From: Thiopontia sp964344435
GTDB taxonomy: Bacteria; Pseudomonadota; Gammaproteobacteria; GCF-002020875
Direction of reading: 5' to 3'
Length of the DNA: 33,640 nucleotides
Assembly (NCBI GenBank): GCA_964344435.1
Contig: CAYFNH010000013.1
Coordinates: 1 to 33,640, forward strand
A program made the position numbers and the translations under genes. Shown here in pieces: positions 1 to 7,389 of the stretch (position 1 is the stretch's first letter; the number at the start of each line of letters is the position of its first letter). Under the pieces are notes generated by a model that searched no databases, was not told the origin of the DNA, and saw only the letters and a program-made list of their open reading frames with translations.

Positions 1-644
1 TAAACCTTGCTGGCTCCGCCGGTGGCCAGAATGATCTGTGGTGCCTGAAAGGTGTGTATCTGCTGCTGGGCACGATCCAGTACATAGGCCCCGACGATCC
101 GGTTATCCTGGTCTTCCCACCCCAGCTTGGAGAGGGTGATCAGGTCGATGGCAATATGGTGTTCGTACAGGTCGATATTTACCCGCTCCCGTACCAGTCG
201 GCTCAGGGTCTTCTCGACCGCCTTGCCGGTGGCATCGGCAGAGTGGATTACCCTGCGCCGACTGTGTCCTCCCTCCCGGGTGAGGTGGTACGGCGCCTCC
301 GGGTCATCGGGATCTGTACGGGTAAAAGGGACCCCTGCATCGATCAGCTGCTCCACTGCAGCACGGGAGTGTTGAATGGTGTGCTCTACCACCGCCTGGT
401 CACAGAGACCATCCCCGGCATTGAGGGTGTCGGCAATATGGGCCTCTGCCGAATCCTCCCGGTCCAGCACCGCAGCGATCCCCCCCTGTGCATAGAAGGT
501 TGCCCCCTCTTTCAGGGTCGCCTTGGAGAGAATGGCGATGCGTAAATCGGGTCTCAGTTGCAGTGCAGCCGTCAATCCGGCGGCACCACTACCGATGATC
601 AGTACGTCATATTGGTACAGGCTCTCTTGTGCGTTGGACGTCAT
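1..644 (-). CDS. nadB: L-aspartate oxidase NadB, 5' part (runs off the window)
   Basis: Flavoprotein that oxidises L-aspartate to iminoaspartate, the first step of de novo NAD synthesis, in the cytoplasm. Reading the minus strand from ATG at 644-642 gives about 214 residues before the window edge. The FAD-binding Rossmann motif GSGAAG lies at about residues 18-23. The stretch ATFYAQGGIAAVL follows, then GGHSRRRVIHSADATGKAVE, both hallmarks of the NadB/SdhA-type flavoprotein family. The C-terminal part is outside the window. It is divergent from rpoE, which is the usual arrangement in gammaproteobacteria. The family call is secure; the ORFs on the plus strand here are shadows. Confidence 0.95.
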   Translation of the reverse strand, partial: MTSNAQESLYQYDVLIIGSGAAGLTAALQLRPDLRIAILSKATLKEGATFYAQGGIAAVLDREDSAEAHIADTLNAGDGLCDQAVVEHTIQHSRAAVEQLIDAGVPFTRTDPDDPEAPYHLTREGGHSRRRVIHSADATGKAVEKTLSRLVRERVNIDLYEHHIAIDLITLSKLGWEDQDNRIVGAYVLDRAQQQIHTFQAPQIILATGGASKV

Positions 645-1017
645 GAGCGCTATTCTACCAATGATTTCAAAATCGGGGTGGTGATTGCTGTATGGTGCCA
701 GTGGAGTGCCAGGGAACTTGCGACTACCGTTACGGTCAATCCAGTCCAACCATTTATGTAGCAAGGATAGAGAGTACTTTGAACCTAGAATCCTCAGTTG
801 ACCGCTTGAAACAGGATCAACATCTTCTTATGCAAACAATTTCTCAAGAAACCAGCTTCACTCAACGGGTGAAGGTCGCTACGAACCAAATTGCACGCAC
901 AGGCGCACGCATTACTGCGTTACAACTCCTTGCAATAGCTGGCTATTACGCGTCGTTGTGCCTTGTCCTGCGCACACCTGTACGCACACTTTGGGCCGTC
1001 CAACTGAGGAATCTAGG
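645..1017 (+). promoter_or_regulatory. Leader region of the rpoE operon (373 bases between nadB and rpoE)
   Basis: This is the divergent control region between nadB and rpoE. It holds a sigma-E-like promoter (713-740) and an open upstream reading frame whose stop overlaps the rpoE start (listed separately). No RNA gene, repeat or other convincing element is visible. A housekeeping promoter for nadB probably lies near 650-700 on the minus strand, but I could not pick out a clear -35/-10 pair. Confidence 0.6.
713..740 (+). promoter_or_regulatory. Candidate sigma-E (RpoE) promoter upstream of rpoE
   Basis: GGAACTT at 713-719, 16 bases, then TCAAT at 736-740. The -35 matches the extracytoplasmic sigma-E consensus exactly, and the spacing and TC start of the -10 fit. 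Positioned about 280 bases before rpoE, it would give the usual positive autoregulation of the rpoE-rseA-rseC-mucD operon. Seen: motif and spacing. Inferred: activity. Confidence 0.7.
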
Positions 1018-1021
1018 TTGA
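830..1021 (+). other. Possible leader peptide ORF overlapping the rpoE start
   Basis: A 63-codon frame from ATG at 830 (open back to ATG 692) ends with TGA at 1019-1021, so the TTG start of rpoE (1018-1020) and this stop form a TTGA overlap. Its predicted C-terminal half is hydrophobic then arginine-containing (LLAIAGYYASLCLVL). I do not recognise a domain. The overlap is the arrangement expected for translational coupling, as described for the rpoE leader ORF rseD in enterobacteria; whether this is a counterpart is unproven. No good ribosome binding site precedes ATG 830, and the frame could be chance. Confidence 0.35.
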
Positions 1022-1581
1022 AACCGCAGGATGCAGATCAACTTCTGGTCGAACAGGTTCAGCAGGGAGATAAACGGGCCTTTGATCTGTTGGTGCTCAA
1101 GTATCAGCATAAGGTGATCGCGCTGGTTACCCGTTTTGTGAAGGATCGAACCGAGGCGGAGGATGTGGCGCAGGATGCCTTTATTCGAGCCTATCGGGCT
1201 CTGGCCAATTTCCGGGGAGAGAGTGCCTTTTACACCTGGCTCTACCGCATTGCGGTCAATACCGCCAAGAACCACCTGGTGGCCCGTGGGCGCAGACCCC
1301 CTGCTACCGATCTGGATGCGGAGGAGGCGGAACTTTTTTTTCAGGAGCAGGGTCTGACTGAACAGGCAACTCCTGAACATGAGCTGGAGCGAGACCAGCT
1401 GGAGCATAACCTGCAGCAAGCCATGGCCAGCCTCTCCGCTGATTTGCGTGAGGCCATTACCCTGCGAGAGCTGGAAGGGATGAGTTATGAAGAGATTGCA
1501 GAGGTGATGGGAACACCGATTGGTACCGTCCGCTCCAGAATCTTTCGTGCCCGTGATGCAATCGCCCGTTTTTTGGCATAA
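1018..1581 (+). CDS. rpoE: RNA polymerase sigma-E factor
   Basis: Extracytoplasmic-function sigma factor that directs transcription of envelope-stress genes and is held inactive by RseA. The 187-residue product has region 2 (YQHKVIALVTRF...AEDVAQDAFIRAYRAL...FYTWLYRIAVNTAKN) and region 4 (LREAITLRELEGMSYEEIAEVMGTPIGTVRSRIFRARDAI), and matches the usual length of about 191. I chose TTG at 1018 because GAGG lies 8 bases upstream and the protein then begins like other RpoE proteins (KPQDADQLLVEQVQQGDKRAF). An in-frame ATG at 958 would add 20 unlikely residues. Heads an operon with rseA (16-base gap), rseC and mucD. A sigma-E-like promoter lies at 713-740. Confidence 0.95.
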   Translation: MKPQDADQLLVEQVQQGDKRAFDLLVLKYQHKVIALVTRFVKDRTEAEDVAQDAFIRAYRALANFRGESAFYTWLYRIAVNTAKNHLVARGRRPPATDLDAEEAELFFQEQGLTEQATPEHELERDQLEHNLQQAMASLSADLREAITLRELEGMSYEEIAEVMGTPIGTVRSRIFRARDAIARFLA

Positions 1582-1597
1582 CAGTTAAGATACAACT

Positions 1598-2464
1598 ATG
1601 GAACAGAACAGCAGAGAGGGGGAGCAACTATCAGCACTGATGGATGGTGAACTATCGCCTGAAGCGCTGAAAACGCTGCTAAACCAGATTGAGCAGCAGC
1701 CACAGCTTCGAGCACAGTGGGCCAGCCACCATGCCGTACGCCACACCCTGTTTGAAAAGCACCACTACCTTTCGACAGGGGATAGTGGGGTGGCAGACCG
1801 GGTTGCTGCCGCACTGGAGCAGGAGCCAACCGTTCTGGCCCCCGCAACACGCAGGCGTTCCCGTACTATCAGGCCATGGATACCGTTGGCACTGGCGGCC
1901 TCTCTGGCTACCGTTACCTTCGTTGTGCTGCAGTCACCACAACTCGATTTCACTGAACCCCAGCAGGTGGCAGCGCGTTCCGTTCAGACCGAGTGGGTCG
2001 AGGTAGATGGAGAGTGGGTGGAACGCTGGGTCAATCCTCTCGATCAACAGGCGTGGATGCACAGTTATCTCGCGCGCCATGATGAAAATCGCAGCAGTGT
2101 ACTGGTATCAACTGCTCCAGGCGGGGTGTCGTCCCGCTCTTCCGGGGTGGTTAAACATATTATTGGTTGGCAGGTCGGTTGGCTGCCGGAAGGGTTCCAG
2201 GAGGTGGATACCCTGCAGCACGAGATTCCAGTGTTTGGTGGTGCAGTAACCCATCTGGTGCTGAGTAATGGGGAAAAGGTCTTCTCTGTATTTATCGAGA
2301 AGGGGGGGGAGCGTGAGACTACCGAGCGGCAGTTGAAGGAGGGTAACGCTCCGGTCAACCTCTATAGCCACTTTACCCTGGGGCACCGGATTACCGTGCT
2401 CGGGGAGATGCCGATGGAGGTGGTGCGCAAGGTTGCGCAGTCGGTCGAGGCGCGCAGTGGTTAG
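1598..2464 (+). CDS. rseA: Anti-sigma-E factor RseA fused to the RseB/MucB C-terminal domain
   Basis: 288 residues, longer than a usual RseA (about 200). Residues 1-85 resemble the cytoplasmic anti-sigma domain (EQLSALMDGELSPEALKTLL near 9-27). Residues about 94-111 form one membrane helix after an arginine patch (RRRSR), predicting an N-in/C-out inner-membrane protein. A periplasmic linker follows with a tryptophan-rich stretch (VEVDGEWVERWVNPLDQQAWMHSYLARHDE). From about 190 to 285 the sequence reads as the C-terminal domain of RseB/MucB (WQVGWLPEGFQEV, then VFSVFIEKGG, LYSHFTLGHRITVLGEMP). The LolA-like N-terminal lipid/LPS-sensing domain of RseB is missing, and no separate rseB lies between this gene and rseC. 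So RseA appears to carry a shortened RseB in cis. No frameshift is seen. Confidence 0.85.
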   Translation: MEQNSREGEQLSALMDGELSPEALKTLLNQIEQQPQLRAQWASHHAVRHTLFEKHHYLSTGDSGVADRVAAALEQEPTVLAPATRRRSRTIRPWIPLALAASLATVTFVVLQSPQLDFTEPQQVAARSVQTEWVEVDGEWVERWVNPLDQQAWMHSYLARHDENRSSVLVSTAPGGVSSRSSGVVKHIIGWQVGWLPEGFQEVDTLQHEIPVFGGAVTHLVLSNGEKVFSVFIEKGGERETTERQLKEGNAPVNLYSHFTLGHRITVLGEMPMEVVRKVAQSVEARSG

Positions 2465-2906
2465 AGAGCAGGCAACGGTGGTTGCCACCGAAGGGGGGCG
2501 GGCTTGGGTCGAGATGGTGCGCCAGGCCTCCTGTGGTGGCTGTGGCTCAAGCAGCAGTTGCGGGACATCGGCCCTCTCCAAACTGTTTGGAAACCGCTCC
2601 TATCGGGTTGAGGTAAATAACCCGGTTCATGCCGGTGTGGGGAGTGTGGTGACAGTTGCAGTCTCCGAGCAGGGGTTGATGGGGGGGGCGGCACGACTCT
2701 ATCTGTTACCACTATTGGCACTTTTCCTCTCTCTGGGGGTGGTAGAGTGGCTACCCATATTGCAGGAGTGGATAAAGGTCATGGTTGCGCTGGTGATAAC
2801 AGTAGTTGCGGTGGTGTGGATGAGAGAGCTGGGGTGGTTTGAGGCAGACTCATTGACGCCGGAAATTACCGAGATTCATGCTCGTAATGTTGATTTTATA
2901 AAGTAG
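2457..2906 (+). CDS. rseC: SoxR-reducing / sigma-E regulator family protein RseC (MucC)
   Basis: Small inner-membrane protein of the RseC/MucC family, linked to sigma-E control and to reduction of SoxR through Rnf-type electron transfer. 149 residues from GTG at 2457, chosen because GAGG lies 7 bases upstream and the product then begins VREQATVVATEGGRAWVEM like the family; a TTG at 2433 would add eight residues. The cysteine cluster CGGCGSSSSC (near residues 26-35) is the family hallmark. Two hydrophobic segments follow (about 83-101 and 108-125). It overlaps the end of rseA by 8 bases, which suggests coupled translation. Confidence 0.9.
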   Translation: MVREQATVVATEGGRAWVEMVRQASCGGCGSSSSCGTSALSKLFGNRSYRVEVNNPVHAGVGSVVTVAVSEQGLMGGAARLYLLPLLALFLSLGVVEWLPILQEWIKVMVALVITVVAVVWMRELGWFEADSLTPEITEIHARNVDFIK

Positions 2907-2940
2907 GGATCACTGGAAAAATAAATTGAGGATAAATGGA

Positions 2941-4422
2941 ATGAAGAGAATCTATACCTGGTCGGTAGCATTGTTGTGGCTGCTGGGAGCATGGAGTGTT
3001 AACGCCGCCTCGGTGGCCGGGTTGCCCAACTTTACCGAGCTGGTCAAGCAGCAGATGCTCGCAGTGGTCAGCATCAGCGTGACCCAGAAACGGACCATGG
3101 GGCGAGGACATAACCCCTTTTCACAAGGATTTCCCGATGACCTGCCCTATGATGAGCTGCCTGAGTTCTTCCGCCGTTTCTTTGAAGATCGAGGCTTCGC
3201 TCCAGGACCGAGGCCGCGAGGTGAGCCACGCGAGTTCGAGTCGCAGGCACAGGGTTCCGGCAGCATTCTCAGTGCCGATGGCTATATTCTGACCAACCAC
3301 CATGTGATCGAGGATGCCAGTGAGATTGTGGTGCGCCTGTATGATCATCGTGAATTCCGGGCCGAGGTGGTGGGGTCGGACCCCCGCTCCGATATCGCAC
3401 TGATCAAGGTCGATGCACAGGGGCTGCCTACCATCAAGACCGGCACCAGTACCGAGCTTGAAATCGGGGAGTGGGTGTTGGCCATCGGCTCTCCCTTCGG
3501 CTTCGAGATGTCGGCCACCGCAGGGATTGTCAGTGCCAAGGCACGCAACATCTCGGAGGGGGGCAATCAGTTTAACTACGTCCCCTTTATCCAGACCGAT
3601 GTGGCGATCAACCCGGGTAATTCGGGAGGACCGCTGTTCAATCTCGATGGCGAGGTGGTAGGGATCAACTCCATCATCTTCAGCAAGTCGGGAGGGTATA
3701 TGGGGCTCTCCTTTGCAATCCCGATCGAGATGGCGATGGATGTAGTCAAGCAGGTGAAGAACGGCGGCCATGTAAGTCGTGGCTGGCTTGGGGTGATGAT
3801 TCAGCCGGTAACCAGTGATCTGGCCGACTCCTTTGGCATGGATCGGCCGGTAGGTGCGTTGGTGGCACAGATCCTGGAAGATGGCCCGGCTGCAGATTCC
3901 GATCTCCAGGTGGGAGATGTGATTCTGGAGTTCAACGGGCACTTTGTGGAGAGCAATACCCATCTGCCGCCGATTGTTGGTCGCACCCCGGTAGGGCATC
4001 CGGTTCCGGTTCGGGTAATGCGCGAGGGGCGTGAGCAAGTTCTGAAGATCCAGATCGGCGAACTGCCACCCGAAGAGGAGCTGGCCGATGCGCGCCCACA
4101 ACAGGACACCCCCAGGGCCGAGCAGCAACCGGCAGCGGTCATCAAGCGACTCGGTATGACCCTGCAACCACTGCCCAAGCCGGTACGTCAAAAGCGCTCA
4201 ATACCAGCCGGTGGTGTCTATGTGGCGGAGGTTGAGAAGGGGAGTGTGGCTGACCACTACGGCCTGCAGAAAGGGGATGTAATCAGCCGGGTCAACTATG
4301 TGGTGGTTGAGGATGTCGACCATCTGCTTGGCATTCTCGATCGACTGCCTGGTGGCAAGGGGGTTCCGGTCTATGTGGTACGTGACAGAGGGCCGATCTT
4401 CCTGGCACTGCGACTGCCGTAG
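2941..4422 (+). CDS. mucD: Periplasmic serine protease of the DegP/DegQ/MucD (DO) family
   Basis: ATP-independent periplasmic protease/chaperone that clears misfolded envelope proteins. 493 residues from ATG 2941, with GAGG nine bases upstream; a TTG at 2926 is less likely. Signal peptide at residues 1-23 (hydrophobic core SVALLWLLGAW, then VNA-A). Trypsin-like domain with triad His121 (in LTNHHV), Asp151 (in DPRSDIALIK) and Ser228 (in NPGNSGGPLF). Two PDZ domains at about 281-372 and 400-490, joined by a glutamate/glutamine-rich linker. Last large gene of the sigma-E operon, which places it as the MucD-type effector. A housekeeping DegP role cannot be excluded. Confidence 0.93.
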   Translation: MKRIYTWSVALLWLLGAWSVNAASVAGLPNFTELVKQQMLAVVSISVTQKRTMGRGHNPFSQGFPDDLPYDELPEFFRRFFEDRGFAPGPRPRGEPREFESQAQGSGSILSADGYILTNHHVIEDASEIVVRLYDHREFRAEVVGSDPRSDIALIKVDAQGLPTIKTGTSTELEIGEWVLAIGSPFGFEMSATAGIVSAKARNISEGGNQFNYVPFIQTDVAINPGNSGGPLFNLDGEVVGINSIIFSKSGGYMGLSFAIPIEMAMDVVKQVKNGGHVSRGWLGVMIQPVTSDLADSFGMDRPVGALVAQILEDGPAADSDLQVGDVILEFNGHFVESNTHLPPIVGRTPVGHPVPVRVMREGREQVLKIQIGELPPEEELADARPQQDTPRAEQQPAAVIKRLGMTLQPLPKPVRQKRSIPAGGVYVAEVEKGSVADHYGLQKGDVISRVNYVVVEDVDHLLGILDRLPGGKGVPVYVVRDRGPIFLALRLP

Positions 4423-4659
4423 ATGAAGCAGCTGCAACTGGTGGTGCGGGAGGGGTGCCATCTCTGTGACGAGTTCGAGGATCTGTTGGAGCACCACCCG
4501 CTGCGGAGTCAATTTGAATTGCAACGGGTGGTGATAGGTCGCAATGCTGATCTGGAGCATCTGTATGGTACAAAAGTTCCGGTTTTACTGGAGCAACAGA
4601 GGGAAATCTGTCATTATTTCCTAGATGAAGATCGGCTTCGAGAGGTACTCGAGGCGTAA
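4423..4659 (+). CDS. Glutaredoxin-like (DUF836) thiol-disulfide protein
   Basis: 78 residues starting at the ATG directly after the mucD stop. It has a CHLC active-site-like motif at residues 12-15 (REGCHLCDEF) and the TKVPVLL segment at about 50-56 that supplies the cis-proline of thioredoxin folds. This size and motif match the DUF836 glutaredoxin family found beside mucD/lepA in many gammaproteobacteria. Its substrate is unknown. The strong terminator at 4668-4692 shows it is the last gene of the rpoE operon. Confidence 0.85.
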   Translation: MKQLQLVVREGCHLCDEFEDLLEHHPLRSQFELQRVVIGRNADLEHLYGTKVPVLLEQQREICHYFLDEDRLREVLEA

Positions 4660-4667
4660 TAATGAAT

Positions 4668-4692
4668 GGCCCCGTTTCGGGGCCGTTTTTTT
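4668..4692 (+). terminator. Rho-independent terminator of the rpoE-mucD operon
   Basis: Perfect 7-bp GC-rich stem (GGCCCCG / CGGGGCC) with a TTT loop at 4668-4684, followed by G and seven T at 4686-4692. It starts 9 bases after the glutaredoxin-like stop codon. It ends only 15 bases before the likely lepA start, so lepA needs readthrough or a promoter inside this interval. Confidence 0.9.
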
Positions 4693-4707
4693 AGGAACAG
4701 AACCGCA

Positions 4708-6510
4708 TTGTATAACCTTTCGCAGATTCGCAATTTCTCCATTATTGCCCATATTGACCACGGCAAATCGACCATCGCTGACCGCTTTATTCAGGTCTGT
4801 GGCGGTCTGACCGAGCGGGAGATGTCGGAGCAGGTGCTCGACTCGATGGATATCGAGCGCGAGCGGGGTATCACCATCAAGGCACAGAGTGTCTCGCTGG
4901 AGTACAAGGCCAGGGATGGTCAAACCTACCTGCTCAACTTTATCGATACCCCGGGACATGTTGATTTCACCTATGAGGTCTCCCGTTCGCTGGCGGCCTG
5001 TGAAGGGGCGCTGCTGGTGGTTGATGCGGCGCAGGGGGTAGAGGCGCAGACCGTCGCCAACTGCTACACCGCGATTGATCTGGGGCTGGAGGTGGTACCG
5101 GTACTGAACAAGATCGACCTTCCCTCCGCTGAACCGGAACGTGTCATCGAAGAGATCGAGGAGATCGTTGGTATCGAGGCGGAAGAGGCCAAGCGGGTCA
5201 GCGCCAAGACTGGCCTTGGGGTGGATGAGCTGCTGGAGGAGATCGTCGAACTGATCCCGTCACCGGAAGGAGACCCCGAGGGGCCGCTGCAGGCGCTGAT
5301 TATCGACTCCTGGTTTGATAACTACCTGGGTGTGGTCTCACTGGTGCGGGTGGTCAATGGCCGTATTCGCGCCAAGATGAAGATGAAGGTGATGTCGACC
5401 GGCGATAGCCATCTGGTGGATCAGGTTGGTATCTTTACTCCCAAACAGACCCGGCGTGATGAGCTGGTGGCCGGTGAGGTAGGTTACGTGATCGCCGGGA
5501 TCAAGCAGATTGATGGTGCCCCGGTGGGAGACACCCTGATCGATGAGCGCAATCCAGCCGATGCGCCACTACCCGGTTTCCAAGAGATCAAACCACAGGT
5601 GTTCGCCGGAATGTATACCGTCGATGCCGATGACTACGAAGATTTTCGTGATGCCCTGGCCAAGCTGACACTGAATGATGCCGCGCTGCAGTACGAGCCG
5701 GAGGTCTCTCCGGCACTGGGGTTCGGCTTCCGTATCGGCTTCCTCGGCATGCTCCATATGGAGATCATTCAGGAGCGTCTGGAGCGTGAATACGATCTCA
5801 ATCTGGTCACCACCGCACCGACGGTGGTCTACGAGATCGAGCAGACCGATGGTGAGGTGACCCATATCGATAATCCGGCCGATCTTCCGGTGGTCAACAA
5901 GATCCGCGAGATTCGCGAGCCGATGATCGAGGCGAGCATCCTCGTGCCGCAGGATTATGTCGGGGTGGTAATCGGCCTCTGTGTGGAGAAGCGCGGCATC
6001 CAGAAAAATATGCAGTACATGGGGCGACAGGTGTCGTTGAACTACGATTTGCCCCTCTCTGAGGTGCTGGTCGACTTCTTTGACCGCCTCAAGTCGGTAA
6101 GTAGGGGCTTTGCCTCGATGGACTACCACTTCAAGGCCTTTGTTGCAGCGGACCTGGTCAAGGTGGATCTGCTGATCAATGGCGACAAGATGGACGCGCT
6201 GTCGATGATTGTCCACCGCGATGATGCCATTCCGCGCGGACGTGTGCTGGCCGAGAAGATGCGCGAGATCATTCCCCGGCAGATGTTTGATGTGGCGATC
6301 CAGGCAGCCATCGGTGCCAAGATTATTGCTCGCACCACGGTCAAGGCGTTACGGAAAAATGTCACCGCCAAGTGTTATGGTGGCGATGTGAGTCGTAAGC
6401 GCAAACTATTGGAGAAACAGAAAGAGGGCAAGAAGCGGATGAAGCGAGTCGGCAAGGTCGATATCCCGCAGGAGGCCTTTATGGCGGTGCTGCAGACGAG
6501 CAAGAAGTAG
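4708..6510 (+). CDS. lepA: Elongation factor 4 (LepA/EF4)
   Basis: Ribosome-associated translational GTPase. 600 residues from TTG at 4708, which matches the E. coli length of 599. GTPase motifs: AHIDHGKST (G1), RGITIKA (switch I), DTPGH (G3), NKID (G4), SAKTG (G5). The LepA-specific C-terminal domain ends in AKCYGGDVSRKRKLLEKQKEGKKRMKRVG and QEAFMAVL. An in-frame ATG at 4666 would add 14 residues, but it lies in the terminator hairpin and those residues do not match the family. AGGA at 4693-4696 is a weak ribosome binding site for the TTG. Confidence 0.96.
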   Translation: MYNLSQIRNFSIIAHIDHGKSTIADRFIQVCGGLTEREMSEQVLDSMDIERERGITIKAQSVSLEYKARDGQTYLLNFIDTPGHVDFTYEVSRSLAACEGALLVVDAAQGVEAQTVANCYTAIDLGLEVVPVLNKIDLPSAEPERVIEEIEEIVGIEAEEAKRVSAKTGLGVDELLEEIVELIPSPEGDPEGPLQALIIDSWFDNYLGVVSLVRVVNGRIRAKMKMKVMSTGDSHLVDQVGIFTPKQTRRDELVAGEVGYVIAGIKQIDGAPVGDTLIDERNPADAPLPGFQEIKPQVFAGMYTVDADDYEDFRDALAKLTLNDAALQYEPEVSPALGFGFRIGFLGMLHMEIIQERLEREYDLNLVTTAPTVVYEIEQTDGEVTHIDNPADLPVVNKIREIREPMIEASILVPQDYVGVVIGLCVEKRGIQKNMQYMGRQVSLNYDLPLSEVLVDFFDRLKSVSRGFASMDYHFKAFVAADLVKVDLLINGDKMDALSMIVHRDDAIPRGRVLAEKMREIIPRQMFDVAIQAAIGAKIIARTTVKALRKNVTAKCYGGDVSRKRKLLEKQKEGKKRMKRVGKVDIPQEAFMAVLQTSKK

Positions 6511-6527
6511 AGCAGATAAAAGATTGG

Positions 6528-6597
6528 ACCATGAAGCGCATGAAGAACATGAAGGTTAATAATGTTATACCTTCATTGACTTTATGCCCTTCATGGT
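6528..6597. repeat. Long imperfect inverted repeat between lepA and lepB
   Basis: Two 29-base arms (6528-6556 and 6569-6597) pair at 24 of 29 positions around a 12-base AT-rich loop. Each arm is built from repeated CATGAAG-type units, beginning ACCATGAAG and ending ATGAAGGT. The size and symmetry fit a REP/MITE-like intergenic element or an mRNA hairpin between lepA and lepB. It has no T-run, so it is not a simple terminator. Confidence 0.75.
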
Positions 6598-6615
6598 GAG
6601 AAAGAAGGGATAAGT

Positions 6616-7389
6616 ATGCATTTGGATTTTTCGGGAGTATTGGTGATTGCACTGGTGGTAACCGGTGTCATCTGGGCATTGGATGCACGCTACTGGGCAA
6701 AGGAGCGCCTCAGTGATGAGGAGATGCCGATCCTGGTGGAGTATGCCCGCTCCTTCTTTCCGGTCATCCTGATTGTGCTGGTGCTGCGCTCCTTCCTGTT
6801 CGAACCATTCCGTATCCCCTCCAGTTCAATGCGTCCGACCCTGGTGGTGGGGGACTTCATTCTGGTTAACAAGTTCACCTATGGGCTGCGCCTGCCGGTG
6901 GTCGATACCAAGATCCTCGACGTGAATGAGCCGCAGCGGGGAGATATCATGGTATTCCGTTATCCGGAAGACCCCAGCGTTGACTATATCAAGCGGGTGG
7001 TCGGGGTTCCGGGGGATCGAATCGAGTACCACAACCGTCAAGTCTATGTGAATGGCCAAGCTGCGGAGATGGAGAAACGGGGTACCCATCTGTGGATGGA
7101 CAACCAGTGCCGAACCATCGACTCACTCCGTTTCCGTGAGCAGACCAGTGACACCGATCATGAAATTCTGATCATTCCCCGTCGCGCCTCACGGGCCGAA
7201 GGGGAGTGGATCGTGCCGGAAGGGCACTACTTCATGTTGGGGGACAACCGTGACAACAGTCGTGATAGCCGTTACTGGGGCTTTGTACCGGAGGAGAATA
7301 TTGTTGGCAAGGCCGTTGCGGTCTGGATGAGTTGGGACTTCAACTGTGGAGATGGAATCAGTTGGAGCCGTATTGGAGGAATTGAGTAA
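6616..7389 (+). CDS. lepB: Signal peptidase I
   Basis: Inner-membrane leader peptidase that cleaves Sec/Tat signal peptides. 257 residues. Membrane segments at about 5-22 and 46-62. Catalytic Ser71 in PSSSMRPTL and Lys126 in YIKRVVG, 55 residues apart as in E. coli (Ser90/Lys145). Box E GDNRDNSRDSRYWG lies at 209-222. The stop codon shares a base with the next ATG (TAATG), indicating coupling to the IalB-like gene. Confidence 0.96.
   Translation: MHLDFSGVLVIALVVTGVIWALDARYWAKERLSDEEMPILVEYARSFFPVILIVLVLRSFLFEPFRIPSSSMRPTLVVGDFILVNKFTYGLRLPVVDTKILDVNEPQRGDIMVFRYPEDPSVDYIKRVVGVPGDRIEYHNRQVYVNGQAAEMEKRGTHLWMDNQCRTIDSLRFREQTSDTDHEILIIPRRASRAEGEWIVPEGHYFMLGDNRDNSRDSRYWGFVPEENIVGKAVAVWMSWDFNCGDGISWSRIGGIE

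Noticed and set aside
54..545. Plus-strand open frames over the nadB region
   Set aside because: They are antisense to a clear NadB reading frame with FAD motifs.
4666..4707. ATG at 4666 as the lepA start
   Set aside because: It lies in the terminator hairpin and adds 14 residues that no LepA has; TTG 4708 gives the standard N-terminus and length.
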